From: Desulfobulbus alkaliphilus
GTDB lineage: Bacteria; Desulfobacterota; Desulfobulbia; Desulfobulbales; Desulfobulbaceae
Length of the DNA stretch: 64,000 bases
Assembly: GCF_016918545.1 (NCBI RefSeq)
Contig: NZ_JAFFQC010000001.1
Span: 62,001 to 126,000, forward strand
Direction: 5' to 3'
Below are positions 45,573 to 55,015 of the stretch, in pieces. A model generated the notes under the pieces. That model saw only the letters and a list, made by a program, of their open reading frames with translations. It was not told the DNA's origin and did not search any database. The stretch's first letter is position 1; the number at the start of each line of letters is the position of its first letter. Both the position numbers and the translations under genes were made by a program.

Positions 45573-47093
45573 TTATTTCTTTTCAATGGTGAGCTCTGGG
45601 AACAGAGCATTGGTTGCAACGGTCTGAGCGACGACCGGGGTGTCCCCGGCGAACTGAAGCGCTGTGGTCGGCGTAATTTTACTGAGAAACGGGTGCGGAT
45701 AAATCCCCATGATGATAATGAGGAGAATGACCGGCAGAAAGGTCAGTCCTTCCACCAGGGTCAGATCCTTGAACGTTGACGTATTGGGGTTGGTTTTTTC
45801 AAAGAAGACCCGCTGGAACATATACAGCATGTAACAGACTCCAATGATCAGCGTGGTCCCGGCAAAAACACCGACCCAGACATTGAACTTGATCGCGCCG
45901 AGAATGATGAGAAACTCACCGATGAACCCGCTGGTCCCCGGCAGGCCGACGGAAGCCAGCAGAGCGATGGCGAAAAAGAGAGCAAAGACCGGTGCCTTGG
46001 CGGCAATACCACCGAGATCCTCAATGCTTCGCGAATTGGTGCGGGATTCAATCAGACCGACAAAGAGAAAGAGAACGCCGACGCTGGTTGCATGGGCGAC
46101 AATCTGATAAATACTGCCGGTCAGGGCCTGCATATTCATACAGAAGACCCCGAGGGCAATGATGCCCATGTGGGATGCCGAGGAAAACGCCAGCATCCGT
46201 TTAAGATCTTTCTGAGCGATGGCGGCAATACCGCAGTACATCATACCGACGACACCGGAGCAGGCCAGGAGAATGGCAAAGCGGGCCAGTTGCTCGTCAA
46301 AGACCGGGACCACAAAACGAATGACTCCATAGACACCGATCTTGGCCATTATGGCGGAAAGTACAAAGGTAGCCGCGGTCGGAGCTTCGGTGTAGGCGTC
46401 CGGCAACCAGGTATGAAAGGGGAACAGCGGGATCTTGATGGCAAAGGCGATGATGAAGCAGAAGAAGAACAGAATCGCCGTCTGCCCGGAGAGATTCAGC
46501 TTGGCCATATCACTGATGGCGAAACTCCACTCATTGAACTGGGCATGGTAGCTGACGCCAAGATAGACGATGGCTGCCAGCATCAGCAGTGATCCGGCGA
46601 TGGTGTAGATGGTGATCTTGATCGTGGCCGGTATCCTCTTTGGACCTCCATAGAGACCCATCATGAAGAAGATGGGCAGCAGCATGATCTCCCAGAAAAT
46701 ATAGAAAAGAACCATATCGGCTGCGCAGATGGCCCCGATCATGGCGCCCTGGGCGATGAGCAGGTTGGCGTAGAAACCCTTTTCCCTGGTGGTGAACACC
46801 AGATAGACCATGGGCAGCAGCAGGGACGCCGCCATGAGCACGAAAAGGTTGATACCGTCAACGCCAAGGTGATAGGAAATCCCCAGGGACGGCACCCAGG
46901 CCAGCTTCTCGACAAATTCCAGGTAGCCGGTGGCAGCGAAGTGCACGTACAGATCAATGCCGAGGATAAGAATCGCCAGGGAGACAAGCAGTCCTGTGAT
47001 TCTGGCGATGCCCTGGCTCGCGGGAGTCATCAGCAGAATGACCCCCGTGAGAATGGGCAGAAATATCATGACTGATAGAATATGTTCAAACAT
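45573..47093 (-). CDS. nuoM: NADH-quinone oxidoreductase subunit M
   Basis: A 506-aa antiporter-like membrane subunit. Signatures include FYIFWEIMLLPIFFMMGLYGG (key glutamate), FAIKIPLFPFHTWLPDAYTEAPT (lysine and histidine of the channel) and QKDLKRMLAFSSASHMG. It lies between nuoL and nuoN, each within ~15 bp. Confidence 0.96.
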   Translation of the reverse strand: MFEHILSVMIFLPILTGVILLMTPASQGIARITGLLVSLAILILGIDLYVHFAATGYLEFVEKLAWVPSLGISYHLGVDGINLFVLMAASLLLPMVYLVFTTREKGFYANLLIAQGAMIGAICAADMVLFYIFWEIMLLPIFFMMGLYGGPKRIPATIKITIYTIAGSLLMLAAIVYLGVSYHAQFNEWSFAISDMAKLNLSGQTAILFFFCFIIAFAIKIPLFPFHTWLPDAYTEAPTAATFVLSAIMAKIGVYGVIRFVVPVFDEQLARFAILLACSGVVGMMYCGIAAIAQKDLKRMLAFSSASHMGIIALGVFCMNMQALTGSIYQIVAHATSVGVLFLFVGLIESRTNSRSIEDLGGIAAKAPVFALFFAIALLASVGLPGTSGFIGEFLIILGAIKFNVWVGVFAGTTLIIGVCYMLYMFQRVFFEKTNPNTSTFKDLTLVEGLTFLPVILLIIIMGIYPHPFLSKITPTTALQFAGDTPVVAQTVATNALFPELTIEKK

Positions 47094-47106
47094 ACGTCCA
47101 CCTATT

Positions 47107-49020
47107 CTAGTTCAACGATTGAGAAAGGAACAGGGTCATAAGACTCAGCCCCACGACCATATATATAGCATAGACTCTGACGTATCCGGCCTGGAAGACC
47201 TTGAAGGCGTTACCAAGCATCATATACAATCTGCTGGCTCCCTTCACCGGAGCATCGGTCACATTAGGCTCGATGTTCTTCCAGATAGTGGCACCCAGAG
47301 CCCGGTAGGGCTGTACCAGGACGCGATCAAAGGCTTCATCAACATAGAACTTGTTATAGGCGAACCGGGAGAAGCCGGAAAATTCAGGTTTGGTTGCTCC
47401 CTGGCCATATTTGGACCAGGCCAGTTTCAGACCAACCGCAAAGGCGGCTATACTGGCGACGACCACAAAGATTTCAACGAAAGTAGAGGTGTAGGGATGG
47501 ACTTCGGTCAGACTTGGTTCGAGCCATTGTGAGACCATCAGGTTGCCGCCGAACACGCCAGGAAGGTTGAAAAAACCGGCGAAGATAGCGCCAACGGCCA
47601 GAATGATCAGGGGAATGGTCATGACTGAAGGCGGCTCATGCGCATGGTCGAATTTTTCCTGATCACGTGCCTGACCGTGGAAAACAATGAAGATCATGCG
47701 GAAGGTATAGAAGGCCGTCATGGCCGCGACGACAATACCGACAAGCCAGATTCCGTAATGTCCGGTGGCGAAAGCACAGTAGAGGATTTCATCCTTGCTG
47801 AAAAACCCGGAGAAGGGCGGACAGCCCGCCAAGGCCAACGCACCGATAACCATGGTGACATAGGTAATGGGCATTTTCGCTTTCAGACCACCCATTTTCC
47901 AGATGTTCTGCTCGTGATGCAGGGCATAGATAATGGAGCCGGCGCCAAGAAAGAGCAGAGCTTTGAAAAAGGCGTGGGTGAAGACGTGGAAGATACCGGC
48001 GGAATAGGCTGCCACGCCGACACCAGCAAACATATAACCCAGCTGACTGACGGTGGAGTACGCGAGGATTTTTTTGATGTCGTCCTGGTACATGGCAAAA
48101 ATGGCCGCCAGCAGAGCGGTAAGAATACCGACCCAGGCAATGACGGATCCGGCCAGCTCAACCCCCGCATAGAGGAAGCTGAAGCGAGCAACCATATAGA
48201 CACCGGCAGTAACCATGGTGGCGGCATGGATCAGCGCGGAAACAGGTGTGGGGCCGGCCATGGCGTCGGGTAACCAGACATAGAGCGGAATCTGGGCCGA
48301 TTTTCCGGTTGCACCGATGAAGAACAGCAGGCAAACGGCCAGGGCAATACCCGGAGCCAGATTATCAGCATTGACACTCAATGAGAGATAATCGAAGCCA
48401 CCGGAACCGATGCCCCAGAAAAGAAAGGCCATACCGAGAACAAAGCCGAGGTCACCGATGCGGTTGACGATGAAGGCTTTATTGCCGGCGACGACATTGG
48501 CCCGGTCTTCGCTGTAGAAGCTGATGAGCAGATATGAGCACAGACCGACACCTTCCCAGCCGACAAACATGACCAACGGACCGTCGCCGAGAACGAGCAC
48601 GAGCATGCTGCCGAGGAAGAGATTCATATAGGCAAAGAACTTGCCGTAATTGACGTCGCCACTCATATACCCGATGGAATAAATGTGAATGAGGGTTCCA
48701 ATAAAGGTAACGAACAGCAGGAACAGGCAGGCCAGAGGGTCAGCGAGAAAGCCCATGGAGACGTTGAATTCACCTACACTGATCCAGGTGAAGACGTCAT
48801 GGGTCAGGAATCGTGACTCAGGTGGCAGAGCCTTGAGAGCGACCCACACCCTGAGGGCGAGAATGAACGACAGGATCGGCCCGATGCAGGCCAGTATGCC
48901 ATACACTTTTTCCGGCAGCCTGGTTCTGTTGCAGGTAAAGACATGCAGTAGTCCGATGATGACCGCTCCCATCAGTGGGAAGAGCGGGATCAGACCAAGA
49001 TAGTTGACACTTAGTTCCAT
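47107..49020 (-). CDS. nuoL: NADH-quinone oxidoreductase subunit L
   Basis: A 637-aa antiporter-like subunit, the most distal of the membrane arm and the carrier of the long lateral helix at its C-terminus. Signatures: FVGWEGVGLCSYLLISFY, GKSAQIPLYVWLPDAMAGPTPVSALIHAATMVTAGVY and DDIKKILAYSTVSQLGYMF. It starts 4 bp after nuoK. Confidence 0.97.
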   Translation of the reverse strand: MELSVNYLGLIPLFPLMGAVIIGLLHVFTCNRTRLPEKVYGILACIGPILSFILALRVWVALKALPPESRFLTHDVFTWISVGEFNVSMGFLADPLACLFLLFVTFIGTLIHIYSIGYMSGDVNYGKFFAYMNLFLGSMLVLVLGDGPLVMFVGWEGVGLCSYLLISFYSEDRANVVAGNKAFIVNRIGDLGFVLGMAFLFWGIGSGGFDYLSLSVNADNLAPGIALAVCLLFFIGATGKSAQIPLYVWLPDAMAGPTPVSALIHAATMVTAGVYMVARFSFLYAGVELAGSVIAWVGILTALLAAIFAMYQDDIKKILAYSTVSQLGYMFAGVGVAAYSAGIFHVFTHAFFKALLFLGAGSIIYALHHEQNIWKMGGLKAKMPITYVTMVIGALALAGCPPFSGFFSKDEILYCAFATGHYGIWLVGIVVAAMTAFYTFRMIFIVFHGQARDQEKFDHAHEPPSVMTIPLIILAVGAIFAGFFNLPGVFGGNLMVSQWLEPSLTEVHPYTSTFVEIFVVVASIAAFAVGLKLAWSKYGQGATKPEFSGFSRFAYNKFYVDEAFDRVLVQPYRALGATIWKNIEPNVTDAPVKGASRLYMMLGNAFKVFQAGYVRVYAIYMVVGLSLMTLFLSQSLN

Positions 49021-49024
49021 GGAA

Positions 49025-49321
49025 TCACCCTTTCAGCAGGCTGAATACGTTGGTATCGAGCTTGCTTTTATGTTTGTGCAGTAGAATCACCACGGCCAGA
49101 GCCAGGGCCGCTTCCGCGGCGGCAACAGCCATCACCATCATCGCCAGTACATGACCGTCCATATGCACATGCAAGCGGGCAAAGGCGATGAGAGCGAGGA
49201 TACCGGCGTTCAACATCAATTCAATGGACATGAAGACCGTGAACACATTCCGCCGGGCTATGACACCGACTATGCCCAGGCAGAAGAGGATAATGCTCAA
49301 AAAGAGATAATTGTGAATCAT
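49025..49321 (-). CDS. nuoK: NADH-quinone oxidoreductase subunit K
   Basis: A 98-aa, three-helix subunit with the two conserved membrane glutamates ([11 protein letters not shown] and [13 protein letters not shown]). Its start overlaps the nuoJ stop by 4 bp (ATGA). Confidence 0.95.
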   Translation of the reverse strand: MIHNYLFLSIILFCLGIVGVIARRNVFTVFMSIELMLNAGILALIAFARLHVHMDGHVLAMMVMAVAAAEAALALAVVILLHKHKSKLDTNVFSLLKG

Positions 49322-49827
49322 TTATTCTTCCCCCTTTTTCCGGCAAGCACTACGGCACCGACCAGCGGCACAAGCAGGAGAATGGCAATGAACTCGAAAG
49401 GGATCAGCCAGTTCTGGTACAGCTGAATGCCGACCTCCTTGACTCCGCCGAAGTTGTTGCCCACGATTTCGGTGGAAATGTTGGGTAAGGTTCTGACCAT
49501 CTTGACCATGAACAGTCCTATCGGCATGACGATGATAGCGCCGCCGATGAGATACATCCACTTGGTCTCTTCGTGAGGAAGGTCTTCCGGCTGGATGTTC
49601 AGGAACATGATAATGATGATAATGAGCGACATGATAGCCCCGGCATAGACAATCAACTGCAGGGCAAATATCAGTTTGGCGGAGAGTAGTGCATACAATC
49701 CGGCCAAGGCAATCAGTGTCACTATGAAACTCATAGCCCCGTTCAAAGGATGCCGGAAAAGCACCAGTCCGGTTGCCCCCAGCACCGCGATGACGGCAAA
49801 TGTAAAAAACAGCCAATCGGCAAACAT
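49318..49827 (-). CDS. nuoJ: NADH-quinone oxidoreductase subunit J
   Basis: A 169-aa membrane subunit. The start [20 protein letters not shown] at 49827 is chosen because nuoI ends 5 bp upstream; the longer open frame would run back into nuo[26 protein letters not shown] and the helix [21 protein letters not shown] match the flexible TM3 region of NuoJ, important for coupling. Confidence 0.93.
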   Translation of the reverse strand: MFADWLFFTFAVIAVLGATGLVLFRHPLNGAMSFIVTLIALAGLYALLSAKLIFALQLIVYAGAIMSLIIIIIMFLNIQPEDLPHEETKWMYLIGGAIIVMPIGLFMVKMVRTLPNISTEIVGNNFGGVKEVGIQLYQNWLIPFEFIAILLLVPLVGAVVLAGKRGKNK

Positions 49828-49831
49828 GATA

Positions 49832-50356
49832 TCAAGCGCCCCCTTTTTTGTACTCTTCTTCAGTAAACGCACCTTTTGTGGCCAGCAGTTCATCCAGGCC
49901 CTTGACAAAAGGTTGCCGCTCTTCACCTATGACGGAATATATCCCGGTGTCCATGCGAATGGCTTCCATTGGACAGGCTTCAACGCAATAGCCGCAATAG
50001 ATGCATTCGAGCAGGTCGATATCAAACCGCACCGGCATTTTCTCGGATCGGCCATCGGTCCGCTCACCTGCTTCAATCATGATGCATTTGGCGGGACAGT
50101 TGGTCTGGCACATATAGCAGGCCACACATTTCATGGTCCCGTCTTCGTGGGTGGTCAACCGGTGACGCCCTCGCCAGCGGACGGGTATCTCCGGTTTGAC
50201 CTCCGGGTAGTGGCGGACAAGCAGTTTCGAATTGTCGAGGAAATTGGTGATGAAATGGCGGAAGGTCACCGCCATTCCCTTGAAAACCTCAAACAGATAG
50301 AGTCGTTCGTAAAGGCTGGAGCCTTTTCGTTCCAGTATTTTTATTTTTGCACTCAT
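49832..50356 (-). CDS. nuoI: NADH-quinone oxidoreductase subunit I
   Basis: A 174-aa ferredoxin-like subunit with two [4Fe-4S] sites: C77-C80-C83-C87 and C118-C121-C124-C128. They carry electrons from the NuoG/CD side toward the quinone site (clusters N6a/N6b). The N-terminal helix (YLFEVFKGMAVTFRHF) anchors it to the membrane arm. Lies between nuoH and nuoJ. Confidence 0.96.
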   Translation of the reverse strand: MSAKIKILERKGSSLYERLYLFEVFKGMAVTFRHFITNFLDNSKLLVRHYPEVKPEIPVRWRGRHRLTTHEDGTMKCVACYMCQTNCPAKCIMIEAGERTDGRSEKMPVRFDIDLLECIYCGYCVEACPMEAIRMDTGIYSVIGEERQPFVKGLDELLATKGAFTEEEYKKGGA

Positions 50357-50368
50357 GCCAGCTCCTAT

Positions 50369-51655
50369 TTAACTCAAGGCAACGACAACTGCGGCTGTGA
50401 CGATTATGTTCAGCAGTGCCAGGGGAATGAGAATTTCCCACCCCAGTTTCTGCAGCTTATCATAGCGAAAACGCGGTAAGGTCCAACGTACCCAGACATA
50501 GACGAAACACATGAGGGTCGTTTTCACCAGGAAGGTGAGAATCTGCAGAAAAGTGACCAGGATACGATCGGCAGGACCGCCGGATACGGCGATCAGATAG
50601 ACAAGCAGCACGATCTCAATCGCGATCACCAGGCCCCACACCACCTTGGTATAGACCTGTGCTTCGCGCACGCGCGGATCATCGGGTCGAGCGTAGTGGC
50701 TTTTATTGTTCTTGTTGATCCATTTGACAAAGAAATAGGCCAGTGCAGGGAGGAGAAGCATGATCAGCACAGTGATCGGCCGTGCATTATTGACCAGGGT
50801 TTCAGTGCTGAGCCAGGGGATCTGGAAGCCGCCGAAAAAGAGGGTGACAATGATGGCGCTGGACGTGAATAGAGCCACGTACTCGCCCATGAAGAACATA
50901 CCGAACTTCATGGAGCTGTATTCGGTGTGAAAGCCGCCGACCAGCTCGCTCTCGCCTTCGACCAGGTCAAAAGGAGTCCGATTGGCCTCGGCAAAGGCAG
51001 CGACTATGAAAATGACTCCAGCCAGCGGTTGGAGGACGATACCCCACATGGGAATGAAACCGAAGAGCAACTGTCCTTGATACTGGACGATTTCGGTCAG
51101 ATTGACCGTACCGTACACGATCAGAACCGAGATAATCGCTAAAGCCAGGGGGATTTCATAACTGATCACCTGAGAGGCTGAACGGAGCCCGCCAAGCATG
51201 CTGTACTTATTGTGCGAGGACCAGCCGGCCAGAATGATGCCATACACCGCAAAGCCGACAATGGCCAGGAACCAGAGAATGCCCAGATCGGTCGGTATGG
51301 CCTGCATCATGTATTCCTTGCCGTCGAGGACCAGGATATCGGCAAAAGGCACCGCGGCAAAGGACAGAACGGAAACCACAAAAAGGATAACCGGGGCCAG
51401 CACAAAATAGAATTTATGCCGGACATGTCCGGGAATAACGTCTTCCTTGGTAACGAGTTTAACCGCGTCGGCGAGATTCTGGACCAGTCCCCCGGCCCTG
51501 AACCCGAAAATATTTGCGCGGTTGGGGCCGGACCGGTCCTGGATAAAGCCGGCCCCGCGTCGTTCCATCCATACCAGGACGGCAATGAAGCACAGCGGGA
51601 CAAAGGCTCCGAAGGCAACCCTGAGAATTATAAGTAAAATATCAAGCTGCGACAT
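50369..51655 (-). CDS. nuoH: NADH-quinone oxidoreductase subunit H
   Basis: A 428-aa membrane subunit forming much of the quinone-binding chamber. Signatures: VWMERRGAGFIQDRSGPNRANIFG, ADAVKLVTKEDVIP and EANRTPFDLVEGESELVGGFHTEYSSMKF (the E/D-rich quinone loop). It is about 100 residues longer than E. coli NuoH. The extra length lies near the C-terminus (residues ~320-355, NKSHYARPDDPRVREAQVY). Its start overlaps nuoG by 14 bp. Confidence 0.96.
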   Translation of the reverse strand: MSQLDILLIILRVAFGAFVPLCFIAVLVWMERRGAGFIQDRSGPNRANIFGFRAGGLVQNLADAVKLVTKEDVIPGHVRHKFYFVLAPVILFVVSVLSFAAVPFADILVLDGKEYMMQAIPTDLGILWFLAIVGFAVYGIILAGWSSHNKYSMLGGLRSASQVISYEIPLALAIISVLIVYGTVNLTEIVQYQGQLLFGFIPMWGIVLQPLAGVIFIVAAFAEANRTPFDLVEGESELVGGFHTEYSSMKFGMFFMGEYVALFTSSAIIVTLFFGGFQIPWLSTETLVNNARPITVLIMLLLPALAYFFVKWINKNNKSHYARPDDPRVREAQVYTKVVWGLVIAIEIVLLVYLIAVSGGPADRILVTFLQILTFLVKTTLMCFVYVWVRWTLPRFRYDKLQKLGWEILIPLALLNIIVTAAVVVALS

Positions 51656-53204
51656 TTGAGACCTCGCTATCGGTTAATGCTAATCCCTGTTCAGGGATCT
51701 GGGCAAAATCTACTTTGTTCAGAACGGCCACAGAAGCGGTCAGATCTTCCCACGCACTTTCGAGGCTGGTGATCTCTCCCCCCAACTGAGCTACGGCCTG
51801 AATCAAGCTGACCGGCGGTGCATTTTTGACAACAGCCACTGCAAAACGCTGCAGTATTCTGTCTGCATTGACGATGGTGCCGCTCTTCTCGCTATAGGAA
51901 GCGACCGGGAGGCTGATCGATGCCAGCTGGCTCAAGGCGTCATCATAACTGCCGATGCTGATCAAATTCATACGCTCTTTGAGCTGACCGCAGGCCTCCG
52001 TTCCCAAGGTTCTGGTCAGATCGTTTTGAAAACTGACCAAAAGGTCGGCTTCAGCCGCGGCGGCCTCGAAGCCGCTCTGGCTGCTGTCGATGCCCAGCAG
52101 ATCAAAACCGGCGCGGTTGGCGGATTTATCGTCCTGGATCAGGTAGTCGTCTCCGTCTCCCTGTTTGATATATCCGTCACTGTACCCGCAAAGGGTGGCA
52201 TTCTGCGATGCGGCCAATTGCTGGATAGCGCGCATCTCCTCCAGGCTGCAGTTGGGCGAGACAACAAACAGCGGTTTCCGCGCCTGGCTCAAGGCCCGTC
52301 GGATACCCTCAACGGCTGTCCCGAAATCGGTGGCCTTGCCGTTGAGCATCGCTTGGGTCAAACGCTGCTCGTTTTCAAGTTTGTAGGTCAGCCGTCCCTC
52401 ATCGCAGATGAAATATCCGTTGACCTGCTCGTTCAATCTCGGCCTGAACCGGTAAATGACATCGTCTTTATATTTTTCCCGGTTATGATCGATGAAAATA
52501 TTGCACCCTTTGGAGCAACCATGACAGATGCCTTTACTGCTGGTCAGGAACCAGGCGCGTTGTTTGAAGCGGAAATCGCTGCTGGTCATTGCGCCGACCG
52601 GGCAGATGTCCACCACATTCAAAGCATAGCGGTTCGCCAGCGGTCGCCCGGGAAAGATGGTGACACGTGCATAATCGGTCCGGTTGACGATACCCAGTTC
52701 ACCGGTTTTGGTGATCATTCTGGTGAAACGCACACAGCGGGCACAGAGAATACAACGTTCCTGGTCATGGACGACTCCGCAACCGAAGTCGAGATGCTTC
52801 GCTTTTCTGACCTGCGGCACGGTCATACGGCTTTTCTGACCGTCATACTGCATGTAATAGTCCTGCAGTTTGCATTCACCGGCCTGATCACAGACCGGGC
52901 AGTCAACAGGATGGTTGACCAGCTCGAATTCCATGACATCGTGTTGGATTTTTTTGATCTTTTCCGTATCCAACTGCACTTTCATGCCTTCAACGGCTCT
53001 GGTCTTGCACGCAGGGACCAGCGGCGGTCTGCCGTCTTCGATGCCGACAAGACACATGCGACAATTGCCGTCCGCTCCGAGTGCGGGATGATAGCACAGG
53101 TGCGGGATTTCAATACCAACAGCGCCTATGGCATCGACCAGATTCTTGCCTGATTCGACCTCGACTTCCTGCCCGTTTACAAAGAGCTTTATCTTTTCAG
53201 CCAT
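51642..53204 (-). CDS. nuoG: NADH-quinone oxidoreductase subunit G, short form
   Basis: A 520-aa Fe-S subunit. Residues 1-~220 hold the standard clusters: [2Fe-2S] (CYHPALGADGNCRMC), the HxxxC site (HPVDCPVC...CKLQDYY), and the CILCARCVRF...CPVGAM ferredoxin part. Residues ~228-275 keep the extra motif CHGCSKGCNIF...C. After that the molybdopterin-oxidoreductase-like domain is much reduced: E. coli NuoG has ~908 residues. The remaining ~230 residues still resemble a shortened version of that fold. No frameshift is evident and the next gene is correctly coupled, so this looks like a natural short form. Confidence 0.92.
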   Translation of the reverse strand: MAEKIKLFVNGQEVEVESGKNLVDAIGAVGIEIPHLCYHPALGADGNCRMCLVGIEDGRPPLVPACKTRAVEGMKVQLDTEKIKKIQHDVMEFELVNHPVDCPVCDQAGECKLQDYYMQYDGQKSRMTVPQVRKAKHLDFGCGVVHDQERCILCARCVRFTRMITKTGELGIVNRTDYARVTIFPGRPLANRYALNVVDICPVGAMTSSDFRFKQRAWFLTSSKGICHGCSKGCNIFIDHNREKYKDDVIYRFRPRLNEQVNGYFICDEGRLTYKLENEQRLTQAMLNGKATDFGTAVEGIRRALSQARKPLFVVSPNCSLEEMRAIQQLAASQNATLCGYSDGYIKQGDGDDYLIQDDKSANRAGFDLLGIDSSQSGFEAAAAEADLLVSFQNDLTRTLGTEACGQLKERMNLISIGSYDDALSQLASISLPVASYSEKSGTIVNADRILQRFAVAVVKNAPPVSLIQAVAQLGGEITSLESAWEDLTASVAVLNKVDFAQIPEQGLALTDSEVSNVAA

Positions 53205-53221
53205 GGTTATCCTTATCCCCG

Positions 53222-54493
53222 TTACATCGCGGATTGAGTCGAAGCACCACCTTTAACATAGGCTTCGAATTCATGCCGGAACTTGTTCAGATAGCTGCGC
53301 ACGGGCATGGTACATGCAGCCGAAAGTACGCATACGGTCTTCATTTCGATGTTGTCGCATAATTCGACCAGAAGATCGATATCCTCGGTACTGCCCTCTC
53401 CACGAATGATCTTCTTGACGATTTTCAACATCCAGCCCAGTCCCTCCCGACAGGGGGTGCATTGACCGCAGGATTCGTGGTGGTAGAAATAAATCAGATT
53501 TTCGACCAGCTTGACGATATCAACAGTATCATCAAGGACAACAATACCACCGGAACCGAACATGGTCTGGTGTTCAGCCATGGACTCATAGTCAAGGGTC
53601 ACGGTCTGCGCTTCCTCAGGTGTCAGCACCGGGGTGGAACTGCCTCCGGGTATGACCCCCTTCAGGGTTCTGCCTTCACGCAGCCCACCGGCCACCTTGT
53701 CAAGCACCTCGAGCAGCGGCAGGCCCAGGGGCAATTCATACATACCCGGCTTCTGGACCAGTCCGGAAATTCCGAAAAGGTGGGTTCCGGTGCTTTTTTC
53801 CGTCCCATAAGCCTTATAGGCGTCGGCACCGTTGGCCAGGATGAAAGGCAACGAGGCAATGGTCTGGACGTTATTGATAATGGTCGGGCAACCGTACAAT
53901 CCCTCAACCGCGGGAAACGGCGGTTTGCTGCGGGGCTGGCCTTTCTTCCCTTCTATGGATTCGAGCAAGGCGGTTTCCTCGCCACAGACATAGGCTCCGG
54001 CTCCGCGATGCACGGTGACATCAATCCTGAAATCCTGGCCGCAGGCCTTTTCGCCGAGATAACCCGCGGCATAGGCTTCATCAATGGCTGCCTGCAGCAC
54101 CTTCACCTGAGAGGTGTATTCCCCTCGGATATAGATATAGGTGTCGTGGCTGTTGATGGCGTAGGAACAGATGATGATCCCTTCGATGAGCATGTGCGGG
54201 TCGCGCACAAGAATGTAGCGGTCTTTGAAGGTGGCCGGTTCGGACTCATCGGAATTGACACAGAGATACACCGGCTTGTCACCGTCCTTGGGCAGAAAGG
54301 TCCACTTGAGACCGGCAGGGAAACCAGCACCGCCGCGTCCGCGCAGGCCGCTGTCCTTGACGATGGTCGTCACCTCGGCGGGATCCATGGTGAACAATTT
54401 GTCCAGAGTGGCGTAGGCGCCATGCTGCTTGGCCACTTCGAGGTTATGCGCACCCTCTATATCAAACTTTGCACTGAGTATTTTCACTTCCAT
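53222..54493 (-). CDS. nuoF: NADH-quinone oxidoreductase subunit F
   Basis: A 423-aa NADH-oxidising subunit with FMN. [16 protein letters not shown] is the NADH/FMN glycine-rich loop, [21 protein letters not shown] is the second signature, and [12 protein letters not shown] near residue 350 binds the N3 [4Fe-4S] cluster. Its presence, with NuoE and NuoG, shows this complex I has an NADH-input module, unlike the 11-subunit forms common in some sulfate reducers. Confidence 0.97.
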   Translation of the reverse strand: [423 protein letters not shown]

Positions 54494-54508
54494 TTTCGCT
54501 CGCCCTCC

Positions 54509-55015
54509 TTAATTCAAAGTGGCCAACAGCTCTTTGAGTTTTTCTACGTTCATATTTTCGTAGAACTCACCGTTGACCTGCACCACAGGAGCGGAGCCGC
54601 AGTGCCCCAGACATTCCACTTCCTCGAGACTGAACATCTTGTCACTGCTGACCTCACCCGGCTTGATGCCGATCTCCCTGTTGAGGAAGTCGACGATCTC
54701 CTGTTTCCCGAGCAGGTAACAGGAAAGTGTCCGGCAGATACAGATGTGGTATTTCCCCATCGGCCGAAGGTGGTACATGGTGTAAAAGGTGGCGGCTTCA
54801 AACACCTTGCTGGCAAAGGTCCCGATTCGGTCCGCTATGTAGGCGATGGCCTCGGCGCTGATCCACCCTTCCTGCTCCTGGACAAGCCAGAGAGAGGGTA
54901 GAATCATCGACTCTCTGGTGGGATAGCGTTTAACCAACCGTTCAAATTCCGCGTCGCGCTGTGCATCAAAAGTGAACGGTACTCCCGTTTCTATTAACTG
55001 TGATCGATCACTCAT
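54509..55015 (-). CDS. nuoE: NADH-quinone oxidoreductase subunit E
   Basis: A 168-aa thioredoxin-fold [2Fe-2S] subunit (cluster N1a). Ligand motifs are CRTLSC and CLGHCGSAP. FYTMYHLRPMGKYHICICRT is the usual lead-in. The start overlaps the nuoCD stop by 4 bp. Confidence 0.95.
   Translation of the reverse strand: MSDRSQLIETGVPFTFDAQRDAEFERLVKRYPTRESMILPSLWLVQEQEGWISAEAIAYIADRIGTFASKVFEAATFYTMYHLRPMGKYHICICRTLSCYLLGKQEIVDFLNREIGIKPGEVSSDKMFSLEEVECLGHCGSAPVVQVNGEFYENMNVEKLKELLATLN

Noticed and set aside
53462-54901. A 479-codon open frame antisense to nuoF/nuoE
   Set aside because: nuoE and nuoF are unmistakable on the other strand with proper operon spacing; the antisense product has no recognisable features.
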